Counted from the stretch's first letter, positions 27,045 through 36,678 are shown. The stretch is 64,000 bases of DNA from Halomicrobium salinisoli (GCF_020405185.1 NZ_CP084463.1:868001-932000); one strand, 5' to 3'. A program made the numbers and translations. Notes: a model not told the origin generated them from the sequence alone.

Positions 27045-30000
27045 CTATAAATCACCGTCTCTCCGCGCCGATTTCGCCGACCGGTTTCGCTCTCCGCCGC
27101 CAGCGTCCGGCCACCCCGCGGACCGCTCGTCGCGGACGCCGTCCACGTCGCCGACGCCGGTGCGGCCGGGCGGCACCACGACCGCGATCGCCGTCGACAC
27201 CTCGAACCGCACTCGGGTCGATCGCCCGAGCCGCTCCCGGTCACCGTCTCCGTCGACGTCCAGCATTACGGGGTCGCCGTCGCGGGCGTAGACTGTGTCG
27301 GCGCCCGGCGTCGTGGGGTTACCGCGATCGGCGCGGATCCCGAAGCGGGCGTACTCGCCGCGCACCTGGACGTGCCAGAGGTTCGTCGTCGCCACCCAGG
27401 GATACGCGGGCGGTGCGAGCGGGAGTCCGGACGGGAGCCCGTCCAGCGATTCGTTCGCCAGTCGGCCGACCTCACGGCCGACCGTCTCGTTGGCGACCTG
27501 TTCGACGGTCCCGTCGGCCGCCGACTGGACCGCGCGACGCGTCTCGTTCACGGCGGCCGTCTGCGGCCTGGCTGCGCTCTCCGACAGCGCCTCGCGGCGC
27601 GTCTCGTCGAGCCGCAGGCGGAGCCGGTCGGCCGCGGCGTCGCTCAGCCCGCGCTCGTCGGCGGCCCTCCGGGCGATGGCGGCGGTCGCGGAGCCGTTCG
27701 ACAGCGCCAGCGCACGCGCCGGCACGGAGTCCCACTCGGCCGTCGCTGCCCGGACGAGTGCGCGCCGCTCCGCGGGATCCGTACCGATTCCGCTGGCGGC
27801 AAGGCGACCCCGGAGCCGGCGCTCGACGTGGGCGTTCGCGTCCGCGACCGCTCGCGCCAGATCCGCTCTGGGACCAGCGTCGCCCTCTCCGACCGTCGCG
27901 TTCGCCGCCCGCAGCGTCCGGGCCGCGGTCGAGAGCCGAACGCCCTCGCTCCCGCCGAAGAGGCCGTCGACGACCGTCACCGACGCCTCCCCGTACGGAA
28001 GCGCGAAGGCGTTGCGGTTGCGCGCGGCCAGCGGGTGGGCCGTCCCCTCAATCGACGGGACCTGCTCGTGGCTCAGTTCGGCCAGCGTCAGGTACGACGG
28101 CGCGGCGTCCACCTGGAACCGGACGTCGCCTCCGGACCCGTCTACGGCCGGCTGGCGCGTCGCAGGGGGTCGCCGCGTCGTCCGCATCCCGGCCGCCAGG
28201 GTCCTCGCGGAGACGCCCTGCATTCCGGTGAGCCGAGAGGAGAACCCCTCGGCCTGATCGCCGCGCGCCCGCGCTCGCTCCTCGAGGCGCTCGACGACGC
28301 GGTCGAGGTAGCGGGCCCGGGCTGCCGCACGGGCCTTCGCCGCCGCGCTGTCGTACCGCTCCGGCGCGTCGACGAGCGCCTCGCGGCGCTCCCGCACGCG
28401 CTCGGCCAGTTCGCTGGCCGGGTCGGCCTCGAGCGTCCCCAGTCGGCCCCGCTCGACCGTCACCGAGACGTTCCGGACTTCCCCGCGGAGGTCGATCAGG
28501 TCCTCGTAGAGCCAGTCCCGGATCCCCGCCGGTCGCTCGGCTGCGATCCGGACGGGATCACCGTCGAGCGATCCGCTCGCCGCCCGCCGCGCGACGGCGT
28601 CGCGACCGCCCCGCGACTCGACGAGCCTGTCGACGGCCCGCCCGCGGACGTCGGCGAGGTTCGGTCCGTCCAGGGATCCGGCTCCGCGCTCGTGAGCCGT
28701 CGTGATCGATCCCGGCGGCGCGCCGCCACCGTTGGCGTGCCGGCCGACGACCGCCACGGACACAGTGTGGCGCCCGCTCGCGCTCGTCGCCGTCGTCCGC
28801 GTCTCGTCGCCCCGCTGCCAGGTTCGGGTACGCGTCCGCTCGACCCGCACCGTCCGTCCGAACGCGTCGAGGCGGTGCCAGCCGTCCGGCGTCGCGGGCG
28901 AGTCGGGAGTGGCGTCGGTCGCCGACCGGATCACGTCGCGGTCCGCGTCGACGAGCGTCCAGTTCTCGCCGGGCCGCTCGGGTCGCGCCGGACGCGGTGC
29001 GCCGTCGCCGTCGACGCGGGCGACGAGGCGCGCGTCGGCCGCGTACACCGACGCGACCGCCGCCTCGATGCCGTCGCCGTCGAGCAGGTCGAGCGTCGCG
29101 CGCTCGGCGCTCGTCCCGACGGCGACCGTCTCTTCCGTCTCCGGGCCCGGTCCCGACGGCGGATCGAGGCCGTTGATCCGCTCCGGCGGCGGCTCGGTCG
29201 GCGAATCGAGCATCGCGTCGGTGATCTGCGTGTCCTGCCCCGTCGCGGCGAGCGCGTCGCGAGCGCCCGTCCTGGCCGCCGCGACGGCGAGCGTCCGTCG
29301 GCCGTTCGCGTCGCTGGCCCCGATAGTCCGCCGCTGGAGGTCCAGCAACGCGGCGTTCGTCGCGACCGAGACGTGGCGGTTCGAGACGACGTTCTGCACG
29401 TCGAGCCCGCCGTACTGGGCGTACCCGCGCGCCCAGGCGACGGCGTACAGCTGCGCGGTCACCCGCCGGGAGAGGCCGGGATCGGTTACCGGCGCAGCCA
29501 GCCGCCGCTGGTAGGCGGCGACCCGGTCGTGCAGCGCCAGTACGGGCGTCGCGACGACCATCTCGGGCGACGCGGTACGCTGGGCGACGACGCGACCGTG
29601 TCGCCGGGCGGTCAGCGTGACGTTCTCGACGCGGACCCGCATCGCCGTCCCGTTCTCGCCGGCCCGCTCGACGTCGACCCGCCGCTTGGCGGCCCGCAGC
29701 GCGGACGCGTTCGGCGTTGCGGGTAGCGACGCGGTCACGCGCACCTCGTCACGCCGGTAGCCGACACGCGAGAGTCGTTCGCGCACGGCGAGGTACACGC
29801 GCAGCCTGAGGGCGTCCCGGAACGTCCCGCTCTCGTTGAGCACGCGCCCCGTGGAGGTGTTTGCGGGGTCGATCACCGGGTTCCGGGCCGCCGCCTCGCC
29901 CGCGGCCAGCGCGCCGTCGCGGACGGCGGTCTGCGCCTCCGCCGTCGTCCGTTCGAGCCCGGTCGCGACCGCCGGCTCGGTCGGCGGGTCCCGGGGGCCC

Positions 30001-30086
30001 ATCGAGGCGGCGAGCGTAGCGCTGGACACGAGCAGGAGGGCCGCAACGAGCGAGAACGGCACCCGCGCCCGCTCGTCGTCGATCAC
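27045..30086 (-). CDS. Large exported protein of the Tad-like pilus operon
   Basis: 1013 residues from the GTG at 30086, whose GTGA overlap with the preceding stop decides the start. A single hydrophobic segment near the N-terminus (residues about 8-28) precedes a very long Arg/Ala/Asp-rich extracellular part with no further membrane helix until the last about 60 residues, where VSTAIAVVVPPGRTG is the only other hydrophobic run. It is conserved beside haloarchaeal tad genes (DUF7286-like, by context) and is probably a minor pilin-like or assembly component on the outer face. No enzyme motif is seen. Confidence 0.75.
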   Translation of the reverse strand: MIDDERARVPFSLVAALLLVSSATLAASMGPRDPPTEPAVATGLERTTAEAQTAVRDGALAAGEAAARNPVIDPANTSTGRVLNESGTFRDALRLRVYLAVRERLSRVGYRRDEVRVTASLPATPNASALRAAKRRVDVERAGENGTAMRVRVENVTLTARRHGRVVAQRTASPEMVVATPVLALHDRVAAYQRRLAAPVTDPGLSRRVTAQLYAVAWARGYAQYGGLDVQNVVSNRHVSVATNAALLDLQRRTIGASDANGRRTLAVAAARTGARDALAATGQDTQITDAMLDSPTEPPPERINGLDPPSGPGPETEETVAVGTSAERATLDLLDGDGIEAAVASVYAADARLVARVDGDGAPRPARPERPGENWTLVDADRDVIRSATDATPDSPATPDGWHRLDAFGRTVRVERTRTRTWQRGDETRTTATSASGRHTVSVAVVGRHANGGGAPPGSITTAHERGAGSLDGPNLADVRGRAVDRLVESRGGRDAVARRAASGSLDGDPVRIAAERPAGIRDWLYEDLIDLRGEVRNVSVTVERGRLGTLEADPASELAERVRERREALVDAPERYDSAAAKARAAARARYLDRVVERLEERARARGDQAEGFSSRLTGMQGVSARTLAAGMRTTRRPPATRQPAVDGSGGDVRFQVDAAPSYLTLAELSHEQVPSIEGTAHPLAARNRNAFALPYGEASVTVVDGLFGGSEGVRLSTAARTLRAANATVGEGDAGPRADLARAVADANAHVERRLRGRLAASGIGTDPAERRALVRAATAEWDSVPARALALSNGSATAAIARRAADERGLSDAAADRLRLRLDETRREALSESAARPQTAAVNETRRAVQSAADGTVEQVANETVGREVGRLANESLDGLPSGLPLAPPAYPWVATTNLWHVQVRGEYARFGIRADRGNPTTPGADTVYARDGDPVMLDVDGDGDRERLGRSTRVRFEVSTAIAVVVPPGRTGVGDVDGVRDERSAGWPDAGGGERNRSAKSARRDGDL

Positions 30087-30958
30087 GGCGACCACGTCCT
30101 GACGACGATCCGGACCCGCCCCGTCGAGGCGTTCCGAGCGGCCGCGTCGGGAGATCCGTAACGCGCTCGCAGGTCCCGCTCGAACCGATCGGCCAGCGAC
30201 GCCGCGAGGCGCGCGTTCGTCTCCGTCGCGTTCCGCTCCCCGACGCCGGGCTCGCCGGCGCCGAACAGGCGAGCCGTTCGCCGGTAACGACGCGCCGCCA
30301 GCGCGTCGACGGGGGCGTCGCCCCGGAGCGCCAGCCGCGTCTCGTCCGGCGGGAAGAGTCCGCGGACGACGGCGTCCGAGACGGCGCGGGCGACGCCGTC
30401 GAATCCGTCGCTCTCCGCCGCTCTCCGGGCGTCCGCCTCGGCCGCCGGCACGCCGCTCGAAACAGTCAGCGCGGCCGCGGCGACGTCCGCGTCGGCCGGC
30501 GGCCGCGGACCGGCCCGGACGCTCCCCGACAGCGGCGCTCCGCGATAGGGTTCCCAGGTGGCGCGGACGGCCGTTCGCACGCTGGGACCCCCCGTCCGGT
30601 TGCGGACGAGACCGGTCGCCGCGCGCTCGTAGCCCCGGCGCGCCGGGAGGAGTCGCTCGCCCTCGACCGTCGCGTTCGCGACGGCGGCCCGTGCCAGCAG
30701 CGACGCGAGGGTCCCGCGCGCCGTGCGCCGGAGCGGCGCGTCGTCGACCTCGACGACGACGCCCTCGGCGGACCGGTCGGGAGTGAGCGCGTAGTCGACT
30801 CCGGCCGTGCTCGTCGCGACGATCCGCGCCTGCTCGTCGGCGTGGTCCCGCGGGGACGGGTCCGCGACCGCTCCCGGCCCGGCAGTCAGCGTCGCGACGG
30901 CGCCGCCGATCAGCAGCAGCGCGACCGTCGCGTCGACGACGGTGCTGATCGCCCTCAT
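30083..30958 (-). CDS. Pilin-like accessory protein of the Tad-like operon
   Basis: 291 residues from the ATG at 30958. The N-terminus MRAISTVVDATVALLLIGGA is short, basic and then hydrophobic, like a type IV pilin or pseudopilin stem, though I see no class III signal cleavage motif. The rest is a predicted extracellular domain rich in Arg, Ala and Asp. Its ATG overlaps the stop of the preceding gene (ATGA), and its own stop overlaps the next gene start (GTGA): tight translational coupling within one operon. Confidence 0.75.
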   Translation of the reverse strand: MRAISTVVDATVALLLIGGAVATLTAGPGAVADPSPRDHADEQARIVATSTAGVDYALTPDRSAEGVVVEVDDAPLRRTARGTLASLLARAAVANATVEGERLLPARRGYERAATGLVRNRTGGPSVRTAVRATWEPYRGAPLSGSVRAGPRPPADADVAAAALTVSSGVPAAEADARRAAESDGFDGVARAVSDAVVRGLFPPDETRLALRGDAPVDALAARRYRRTARLFGAGEPGVGERNATETNARLAASLADRFERDLRARYGSPDAAARNASTGRVRIVVRTWSP

Positions 30959-31344
30959 CGCCACGCCGCCACCCGGAGTCGACCCGGCCGGACCGTCGCC
31001 GGCGCGACGCGGACGCCGATGCGCTCCCCGGCCACGTCCGCGTCGGGCGGGACCGTCGGACCGGTCGACCAGCGCCTGCCGCCGGCCGTCAGCGTGACGT
31101 TCGTCCGGTACCCGGCCGGGCCCGCCTCGCGGCTTCCCGGGACTCGCTCCGGGCGCGCGACGCCCCCCGGCGCGACGTCGCGGTCGACCCGCTCCAGGGC
31201 CGCGGGCGCCGTCGACCGGTCGCGCTCGCCCGGTAGCGTCGCGTCGAGGACGCCCGCGTACAGCGACAGTCCGATCCCGACGGCCGCGACGGCGACGATC
31301 GCCGCCAGCGGCTCCGTCTGACCCCTACCCGACGAGCGTGACAT
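30955..31344 (-). CDS. Small pilin-like protein of the Tad-like operon
   Basis: 129 residues from the ATG at 31344. The frame stays open 468 bases upstream, but that part is Arg/Ser/Pro-rich noise. The N-terminus MSRSSGRGQTEPLAAIVAVA is a strong pilin/TadE-like signature: polar leader, GQTEPLAA (compare the GQSALE/GQxxxE motif around the processing site) and a hydrophobic stem. The rest is a small beta-rich domain. It overlaps the preceding gene by 20 bases and is likely a structural minor pilin. Confidence 0.75.
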   Translation of the reverse strand: MSRSSGRGQTEPLAAIVAVAAVGIGLSLYAGVLDATLPGERDRSTAPAALERVDRDVAPGGVARPERVPGSREAGPAGYRTNVTLTAGGRRWSTGPTVPPDADVAGERIGVRVAPATVRPGRLRVAAWR

Positions 31345-31792
31345 CGGTCTCCCCCCACGAGACCCGCCGGATCGAGACCCGGTCGGGCGCCGGTCGCCAG
31401 TCCGGTTCGGCGTCGCGAGCGGTCCGCGTCGCGTCCCCGAAGGCTGCCCGGGATTCGAATACTTCGGCCGGCCCCTCTCCCGCCAGTACCGCGGCGAGCC
31501 GGTCGTCGGAGCGGACGGGCGTGACGGGGCCGTAGGCGAACGCGGCCGCCGCCCGCCCGTCGTCGTCCCGGAGCTGTACCTGCTGGGGGCCGATCCGCCA
31601 CTCGCGGGCGTCGACGGCGCGGACGCCGCTGCTGCCCGGCGGTCCGGCCGCCACCCGGTCGATGGCGTCGGCCGTCGCGGCGGCGTCCGGAGGCGTCCCC
31701 GACGGCAGCGCGCCGACAGTTCCCAGGGCGGTGAGGCTGGCCGCGGCGACGCCGAGCCACACGTACCACGCGTCGACTGGCACGTCGAACAT
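31325..31792 (-). CDS. Membrane-anchored accessory protein of the Tad-like operon
   Basis: 155 residues starting MFDVPVDAWYVWLGVAAASL. One N-terminal membrane helix (about 10-30) is followed by a soluble domain of about 120 residues containing WRIGPQQVQLRDDDG and a basic/acidic C-terminus (DUF7283-like, by context). It lies 54 bases after the TadC stop and overlaps the next pilin-like gene. Function not known; probably part of the assembly platform. Confidence 0.7.
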   Translation of the reverse strand: MFDVPVDAWYVWLGVAAASLTALGTVGALPSGTPPDAAATADAIDRVAAGPPGSSGVRAVDAREWRIGPQQVQLRDDDGRAAAAFAYGPVTPVRSDDRLAAVLAGEGPAEVFESRAAFGDATRTARDAEPDWRPAPDRVSIRRVSWGETDVTLVG

Positions 31793-31846
31793 GGCGGGCC
31801 TGGTCCCGTCATCGCACTTGAACCTCCGCCGGCCGCAGCGCCGCGC

Positions 31847-33565
31847 TCAGACGGCCAGCCCGGCGCCGGCCAGGGCCGTCAGGTACGTCGCAGTCGCGGC
31901 CAGCAGCGCCAGACCGACGCGGTACCCCACCAGCGAGCGGTCGAATCCGCGGGTCAGGCCGGTTGCCAGCGCCGTCAACAGCACAGCGAGCAGGAGGACG
32001 TAGACGCCGACGGCCGCTCCGAGCCCGGCCGCGTTCGCGTCGGCGACCAGCGGTCCGTCGGTCCCGAACGCGTCGGCCAGGGCGACCGTCGCGCCCCCGA
32101 CGAGCGGAGCGAAGACGGCCGCGGTGTTCGACAGCGTGTCCGTCACCTGTGCGACCGCCCGCCGCGCCTCGCGCTCGACCGCTGTGACCGCCTCGAGGTG
32201 CTCGCCGGTCGCGATCAGCGCGTCGCCGGCCGGTCGCCCCTCGTCGGCCGCCAGCGCGATCGCGGCCGCCGCCGCTCGGACCCGCCTGCTCGGGAGGTCC
32301 GCGACCGCCGCGTCGAGCGCCGCTTCCACTCCGATCCCGAGCCGTCGCTGCCGGGCCGCGGCGTCGGCGAGGACGGCGCCAGTCTCCTCGGGGAGTTCCT
32401 CGGCGACGGCCGGGAGCGCCCGCTCGACCGACTCGCCGCGTCGGACTCGTCGCCCGACGAGCGCGACCGCGTCGGCCAGTCCCGCTTCCACGGCGCGCGT
32501 TCGCTCCCGGACCGCCACCGTCGGTCGATAGGCGGCGACGAGCGCCAGCCCGGTTCCGAACCCGACGGCCGCCAGCGGCGGCGTCCAGTGAGGCAAGAGT
32601 CGAGCCGCCACCAGCCACGCCGCCGCGGCGCCGCCGATTCCCGCGAGAGGGATCGGCCACCGCCGCGAGGGGACGTCCGGATGCGAGCGGTCGACCGACG
32701 GCGGCGGGAAGGCGACGGGCCGGTGGGCGAGCAGCCACCCGCAGGCGGCGAGCAGTCCGGCGGGCAGCAGGACGTCGTACGCGATGACGACGGCGGGCAG
32801 CGACGCCGGCAGCCCGGCCGCCCGGACGGCGGGCAGCAGCGACACCAGCGCCAGCGGGAGCAGGACGCCGAACGCGTACAGCGCGGTCACCGGCCCGCGG
32901 ATGCCGGCGGCGAACTCGGACAGGCGGTCGCGCGCTCCCTCCAGGACGGCCGACCGTGCGCGCTTCAGGGACCGCTCGCGGCGCTCGCCCGCCGCCCGGC
33001 CGGCGCTCTCGACGAGCGCGCAGGCCCGCCGGAGTTCGGGGAACCACGGATCCCACTCCCGCGCGAACGCGGCCAGCCCCGTCCCCGGCCCCCGTCTGGC
33101 GCGGCGGACGTGGTCGCGCAGGCTCCGGGCGAGCGGTCCCGCTCCGGCGTCGGCCGCGAAGTCCGCCGCCCGCTCCGGCGAGGGAGTGATCCGCATCCGG
33201 AGGGTCGCCCGGGTGACGAGCGACGGTGCCGCGCCCAGCGCCCGCGATCGCTTCGCGGCGGCCAGCAGACCCGGCAGCGCCGGTCCGCCGACGGCGACGA
33301 ACGTCGAGAGCGCGAGCGAGACCGCCGCGGCGACGAGTCCCCCCGGACCCGGGAGGAGACCACCCAGCACCGTTCCCGTCGCCGCGACGACGAGCGCCGC
33401 GCCGTAGGCGGCGGACGTGACCGTCGCGGCGTCGACGGGCCAGTCGAGGAAACCGAGCGAGCGGGCCAGGTCCGGGTCGGCGTCGACCGTCGCCGGCCAG
33501 AGCCGCGCCAGCGCTCTGACGATTCCGACGGCGAAGGGAGCGTTCGTCGCCGTGGGTCCCGTCAT
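31847..33565 (-). CDS. tadC: TadC-like type II/IV secretion system F-family membrane protein
   Basis: 572 residues, twice the length of one GspF domain and consistent with fused TadB-TadC-like halves. Each half has a soluble helical region followed by membrane helices (about 45-90 and 195-290 in the first half; 475-570 at the end). The second-half signature RRVRRGESVERALPAVAEEL and ADAAARQRRLGIGVEAALDA is typical of GspF/TadC domains. It is the inner membrane platform that couples to the TadA ATPase. Its ATG overlaps the tadA stop (ATGA). Confidence 0.85.
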   Translation of the reverse strand: MTGPTATNAPFAVGIVRALARLWPATVDADPDLARSLGFLDWPVDAATVTSAAYGAALVVAATGTVLGGLLPGPGGLVAAAVSLALSTFVAVGGPALPGLLAAAKRSRALGAAPSLVTRATLRMRITPSPERAADFAADAGAGPLARSLRDHVRRARRGPGTGLAAFAREWDPWFPELRRACALVESAGRAAGERRERSLKRARSAVLEGARDRLSEFAAGIRGPVTALYAFGVLLPLALVSLLPAVRAAGLPASLPAVVIAYDVLLPAGLLAACGWLLAHRPVAFPPPSVDRSHPDVPSRRWPIPLAGIGGAAAAWLVAARLLPHWTPPLAAVGFGTGLALVAAYRPTVAVRERTRAVEAGLADAVALVGRRVRRGESVERALPAVAEELPEETGAVLADAAARQRRLGIGVEAALDAAVADLPSRRVRAAAAAIALAADEGRPAGDALIATGEHLEAVTAVEREARRAVAQVTDTLSNTAAVFAPLVGGATVALADAFGTDGPLVADANAAGLGAAVGVYVLLLAVLLTALATGLTRGFDRSLVGYRVGLALLAATATYLTALAGAGLAV

Positions 33566-35469
33566 CGTTCCGGTGCCGGCGCGCCGCGCTGCGCGCCCCC
33601 GGGCGTCGCTCCGCCCCTCGTCCGGAAGCGGTCGGCCCGCGCCTCGACGGCGTCGAGGACGTCGGCGTAGCGCTCCTCGCCCTCGCGCAGCGACGCGATC
33701 AGCCCGCTGTTGCCGCGGTCGACCCGTCCCGTCGGCGCCAGTCGGCCGCCGTCGCGCTCCAGGAGGGGCGCGAAGCGGACGCCGTCGTCGCCGTCGATCA
33801 CCTCCTCGACCGCGGCGACGTGCCGGTCGTCGCCGTCCGGCGGCGCCATCGTCACCACGAGGTCGGTGGCGGCGAAGGCCGACTCTGCGACGCCGAGGTC
33901 GGCGACCACGCGCTCCAGGACGCTCTCGGCGCCGTCGCCGTGGATGGTGCCGAGCACGGCGCTGGCGTTCGCCCCGACGCGCATCGCCTCGTAGAGGACG
34001 CTCGCCTCCTCGCCCCTGACCTCGCCGACGGCGAGCACGCCCTCGCCCAGCCTGAGAGCGGTCCGGAGCGCCGCCGCGGGGGCGAGTCCGGGACCGTCCC
34101 CGCTGGCGGTCAGCATCGACTGGACGTCCCGGCCCTCGGCCTGCAGCGCTTCGACGGGTAGCTCCGGGGTGTCCTCGATGACGAGCGTCCGGGCGTCCCG
34201 GGGGAGTTCGCGCAGGAGCGCGCCCAGGGTCGTCGTCTTGCCGGCGCCGCGGGGGCCGGCGACCAGCGTCGCCGTCCCGCGTTCCACGGCCAGCGAGAGC
34301 ACGGCGGCGCCGCGGGGCGTGACCGTCCCGGTTTCGACCAGCCGCCGGAGCGTCCAGGTCTCGCTGCCGTGTGCGCGAAAGGCGAAGGCCACGCCGTCGG
34401 TGACGGGATCGGTCGTGCCGGCGACGCGGACGCGCCGGTCGCCGAGGGACTCCTCCCGGTCGTCCCTCGAGCCCACGCTCACTGCGTTCGCGTGGACCCC
34501 GACGGAAATTGTCGCGTCCAGCGTCGGCTCCGCCCGCGAGAAAGCGCGACCGCTCTCCAGGCGGAGCTGCGAGGCCAGCGCGTCAGTGCCTCGCTCGCTC
34601 ACTCTGACGTTCGTCGTCGCGAGGTCGCCGTCGACGCGCACGCGCAGCGGCGTCTCGGCGACGGGCGCCGTCGCGAACACGTCGCTGACGCGCTCGTCCG
34701 CGAACAGGTCCACGAGGACGCCGTAGTCGGCCGCGTGCTTCTCCAGCACCGAACCGAGTCGGTCGACGGGCTCGTCCTCGCCGGCGACCGCCCGGACCGC
34801 CCGCCGCGCGGCGCCGGTCCCGCTCTCGGCGCCGGCGGCCAGCCGCTCGCGCGCTTCGGCAAGCGTCCCGAGGGCCTCGTCCGATAGCGTCGCGACGGCG
34901 GGTTCGAGGTGGTAGACCGGGAGGTCGTCGGGGCGCTCGTAGCGGCGCACGGTGGCACCGGTCGGGAGCGAGCACCGGTCGACGAGGCGCCCGTCAGGCG
35001 GCGGGTCGACCGCGACGCGCGCGTGGCCGACGGTCGATCCGACGTACGGCCGCAGGTCCGCGGCGCTCTCGAAGCGCTCGACGGCCAGCGCCAGCCCGCT
35101 CTCCGCCGCCGCGTCGGCGACGGGACCCGCGCGGCCGGTGGCCTCGCGCGCCGCTGCGACGGGTTCCCGGAGCGTCCGCTCCGCGAGTCGCTCGTCCAGC
35201 GGCGCGACGCGCTCGGCGAACCGGCCGGCGGCGGCCAGCAGGCCGGCGTCGCCGTCGAGGTACGCCCGCTCCGTGCCGCGGCGCCGAACGACGACCCGCT
35301 CGACGTCGGCGTCGGCCGCTTCGATCACCGTCGCGCGGCAGTCCGCGGCGTCGGCCAGCCGCCCCTCGCCGGGGCAGTCGTCGGCGTCGACCGCGAGCGT
35401 GCCCCCCTCGCGGCGCGGCGAACAGCGACAGTCCGGATCGGCCCGACCGGATCGAAACCAGTCTCGCAT
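33562..35469 (-). CDS. tadA: TadA-like secretion/pilus assembly ATPase with N-terminal Cys cluster
   Basis: 635 residues from the ATG at 35469. Walker A is GPRGAGKTT (405-413), the Asp box lies in VIEDTPELP and Walker B in LAVGEVRGEE (about 479-488), all as in type II/IV secretion ATPases of the GspE/TadA/VirB11 group. The N-terminus has a Cys cluster (C14, C16, C32, C44) that could bind zinc. It powers assembly or secretion from the cytoplasmic face, with TadC as the membrane partner. It is third in the operon after two small coiled-coil and membrane proteins. Confidence 0.9.
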   Translation of the reverse strand: MRDWFRSGRADPDCRCSPRREGGTLAVDADDCPGEGRLADAADCRATVIEAADADVERVVVRRRGTERAYLDGDAGLLAAAGRFAERVAPLDERLAERTLREPVAAAREATGRAGPVADAAAESGLALAVERFESAADLRPYVGSTVGHARVAVDPPPDGRLVDRCSLPTGATVRRYERPDDLPVYHLEPAVATLSDEALGTLAEARERLAAGAESGTGAARRAVRAVAGEDEPVDRLGSVLEKHAADYGVLVDLFADERVSDVFATAPVAETPLRVRVDGDLATTNVRVSERGTDALASQLRLESGRAFSRAEPTLDATISVGVHANAVSVGSRDDREESLGDRRVRVAGTTDPVTDGVAFAFRAHGSETWTLRRLVETGTVTPRGAAVLSLAVERGTATLVAGPRGAGKTTTLGALLRELPRDARTLVIEDTPELPVEALQAEGRDVQSMLTASGDGPGLAPAAALRTALRLGEGVLAVGEVRGEEASVLYEAMRVGANASAVLGTIHGDGAESVLERVVADLGVAESAFAATDLVVTMAPPDGDDRHVAAVEEVIDGDDGVRFAPLLERDGGRLAPTGRVDRGNSGLIASLREGEERYADVLDAVEARADRFRTRGGATPGGAQRGAPAPER

Positions 35470-35489
35470 GCGCGAGGGTGGTCCCGTCC

Positions 35490-36008
35490 TCACTGGTAAA
35501 GGCCGGGACGCGAACGGGCAGGGGCGGACCGGCGGTCGCCTGCCGGCTCCCTGACGGGTCCGTCCGCGCCGTCGACGCGACCCACGGTCACGACGGGATC
35601 GGCCGGCGTCCCGACGAGTCGGAGGACGACCTCGTGTCGCCCGGGGCCGAACGTCAGCGGGGCGTCGCGGGCGAGCCGCAGCGGGCCGGCGAGCGTCCGC
35701 CGCTGCGTCCCGCCGGGGCGGCCCCAGGTCGCGACGACTCCCCGGTCCGGGCGCCACCGGAGCGTCAGTCGCCGGACGCCGGCGTCGCCCCAGCCCTCCG
35801 CCGGAACGGTGATCGGGACGACGCGGCGAGCGCCGACGCCAGCGACCGGATCGTCCGTGGCCGCGAGTCGGTCGGCCGCGGACTCGAGGGCCGCCAGCTG
35901 GTCGGCCAGGGTCGCGTCGGTCGCCGTTCGTCGGGCGTGGTCGATCGCCGGGGCGGCCGCTGCGAGGAGTGCAGCGGCGAGGACGACGGCCAGCACCGCG
36001 CGGTACAT
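35490..36008 (-). CDS. Small exported protein upstream of tadA
   Basis: 172 residues starting MYRAVLAVVLAAALLAAAAP, a clear signal peptide or membrane anchor. The following domain is beta-rich (RRLTLRWRPDRGVVATWGRP, PGRHEVVLRLVGTPADPVVT). I recognise it as a conserved haloarchaeal family next to tadA (DUF7311-like, by context), without known function. Its ATG overlaps the preceding TGA by one base, so it is coupled to the coiled-coil gene; 20 bases separate it from tadA. Confidence 0.75.
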   Translation of the reverse strand: MYRAVLAVVLAAALLAAAAPAIDHARRTATDATLADQLAALESAADRLAATDDPVAGVGARRVVPITVPAEGWGDAGVRRLTLRWRPDRGVVATWGRPGGTQRRTLAGPLRLARDAPLTFGPGRHEVVLRLVGTPADPVVTVGRVDGADGPVREPAGDRRSAPARSRPGLYQ

Positions 36009-36598
36009 CAGACGTAGTTCCGGATGCGCGCGAGGAGGCCGCCGTCGGGCCCGTCGTCGGCGTCGGCGATCCGCCCCCCGTCGGCGGACGCGCGCTCGTC
36101 GTCGGCGTCGAACTGATCGCCGTCGCGGACGGCGTCGACCGGGCCACGGCCGCCGACGCCGGCGGCGTCGAACGGATCAGTGGTCTCGGCGAGGTGCGAC
36201 GTCTCGTCCGAATCCGGCCGTCCTGGCGACTGACCGCTCCGATCACGACCGCCGGACGGCCCCTCGGCCCGGAACTCCGGTCCACTGGGTCGTCGCCGAC
36301 CGTCGCCTGGCTCGTCGATCCGGTCTTCCAGGTCCTCGACGGCGGCCAGCGCGGCGTCGGCCCGCTCGGCCACGTCGTCGTTGACGGCCCGGACGTTGCC
36401 GACGTAGCCGCGCAGCGCCTGCGTGGCCGCCTCGAGTTCCGCGATGCGGTCGCGGGCGTCGGCGAGGTCCGCTTCCAGCTCGGCGATTCGCTCGTCCCGG
36501 TCGCCGGCCGCCCGGAGCGCGTCGAGGTCGTGCTCGCCGTCGGCGAGGGTCCGTTCGACCGCGCTGAGCCGCCGATCGAGTGCGTCCTGGTCGGGCAT
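36008..36598 (-). CDS. Coiled-coil protein, first gene of the Tad-like operon
   Basis: 196 residues from the ATG at 36598. Residues about 5-100 form a strong heptad-repeat coiled coil (LDRRLSAVERTLADGEHDLD and ELEADLADARDRIAELEAAT). The rest is a disordered acidic linker ending in a conserved GLLARIRNYV amphipathic tip that may dock to a membrane or partner. The family (DUF7310-like) accompanies haloarchaeal tadA. It is divergent from cetZ across an 80-bp intergenic region. Confidence 0.8.
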   Translation of the reverse strand: MPDQDALDRRLSAVERTLADGEHDLDALRAAGDRDERIAELEADLADARDRIAELEAATQALRGYVGNVRAVNDDVAERADAALAAVEDLEDRIDEPGDGRRRPSGPEFRAEGPSGGRDRSGQSPGRPDSDETSHLAETTDPFDAAGVGGRGPVDAVRDGDQFDADDERASADGGRIADADDGPDGGLLARIRNYV

Positions 36599-36618
36599 AC
36601 GCCGGGGTGGACGCGTCA

Positions 36619-36627
36619 CTTTATTTG
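36619..36627 (+). promoter_or_regulatory. TATA element of cetZ
   Basis: CTTTATTTG within an otherwise GC-rich 80-bp divergent region. It predicts a short leader of about 30 nt before the cetZ start at 36679. Confidence 0.5.
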
Positions 36628-36678
36628 AACCTCCGGGCGGGGGAAACGCTGATAACCCACCCCACACAGCCAATTGGT

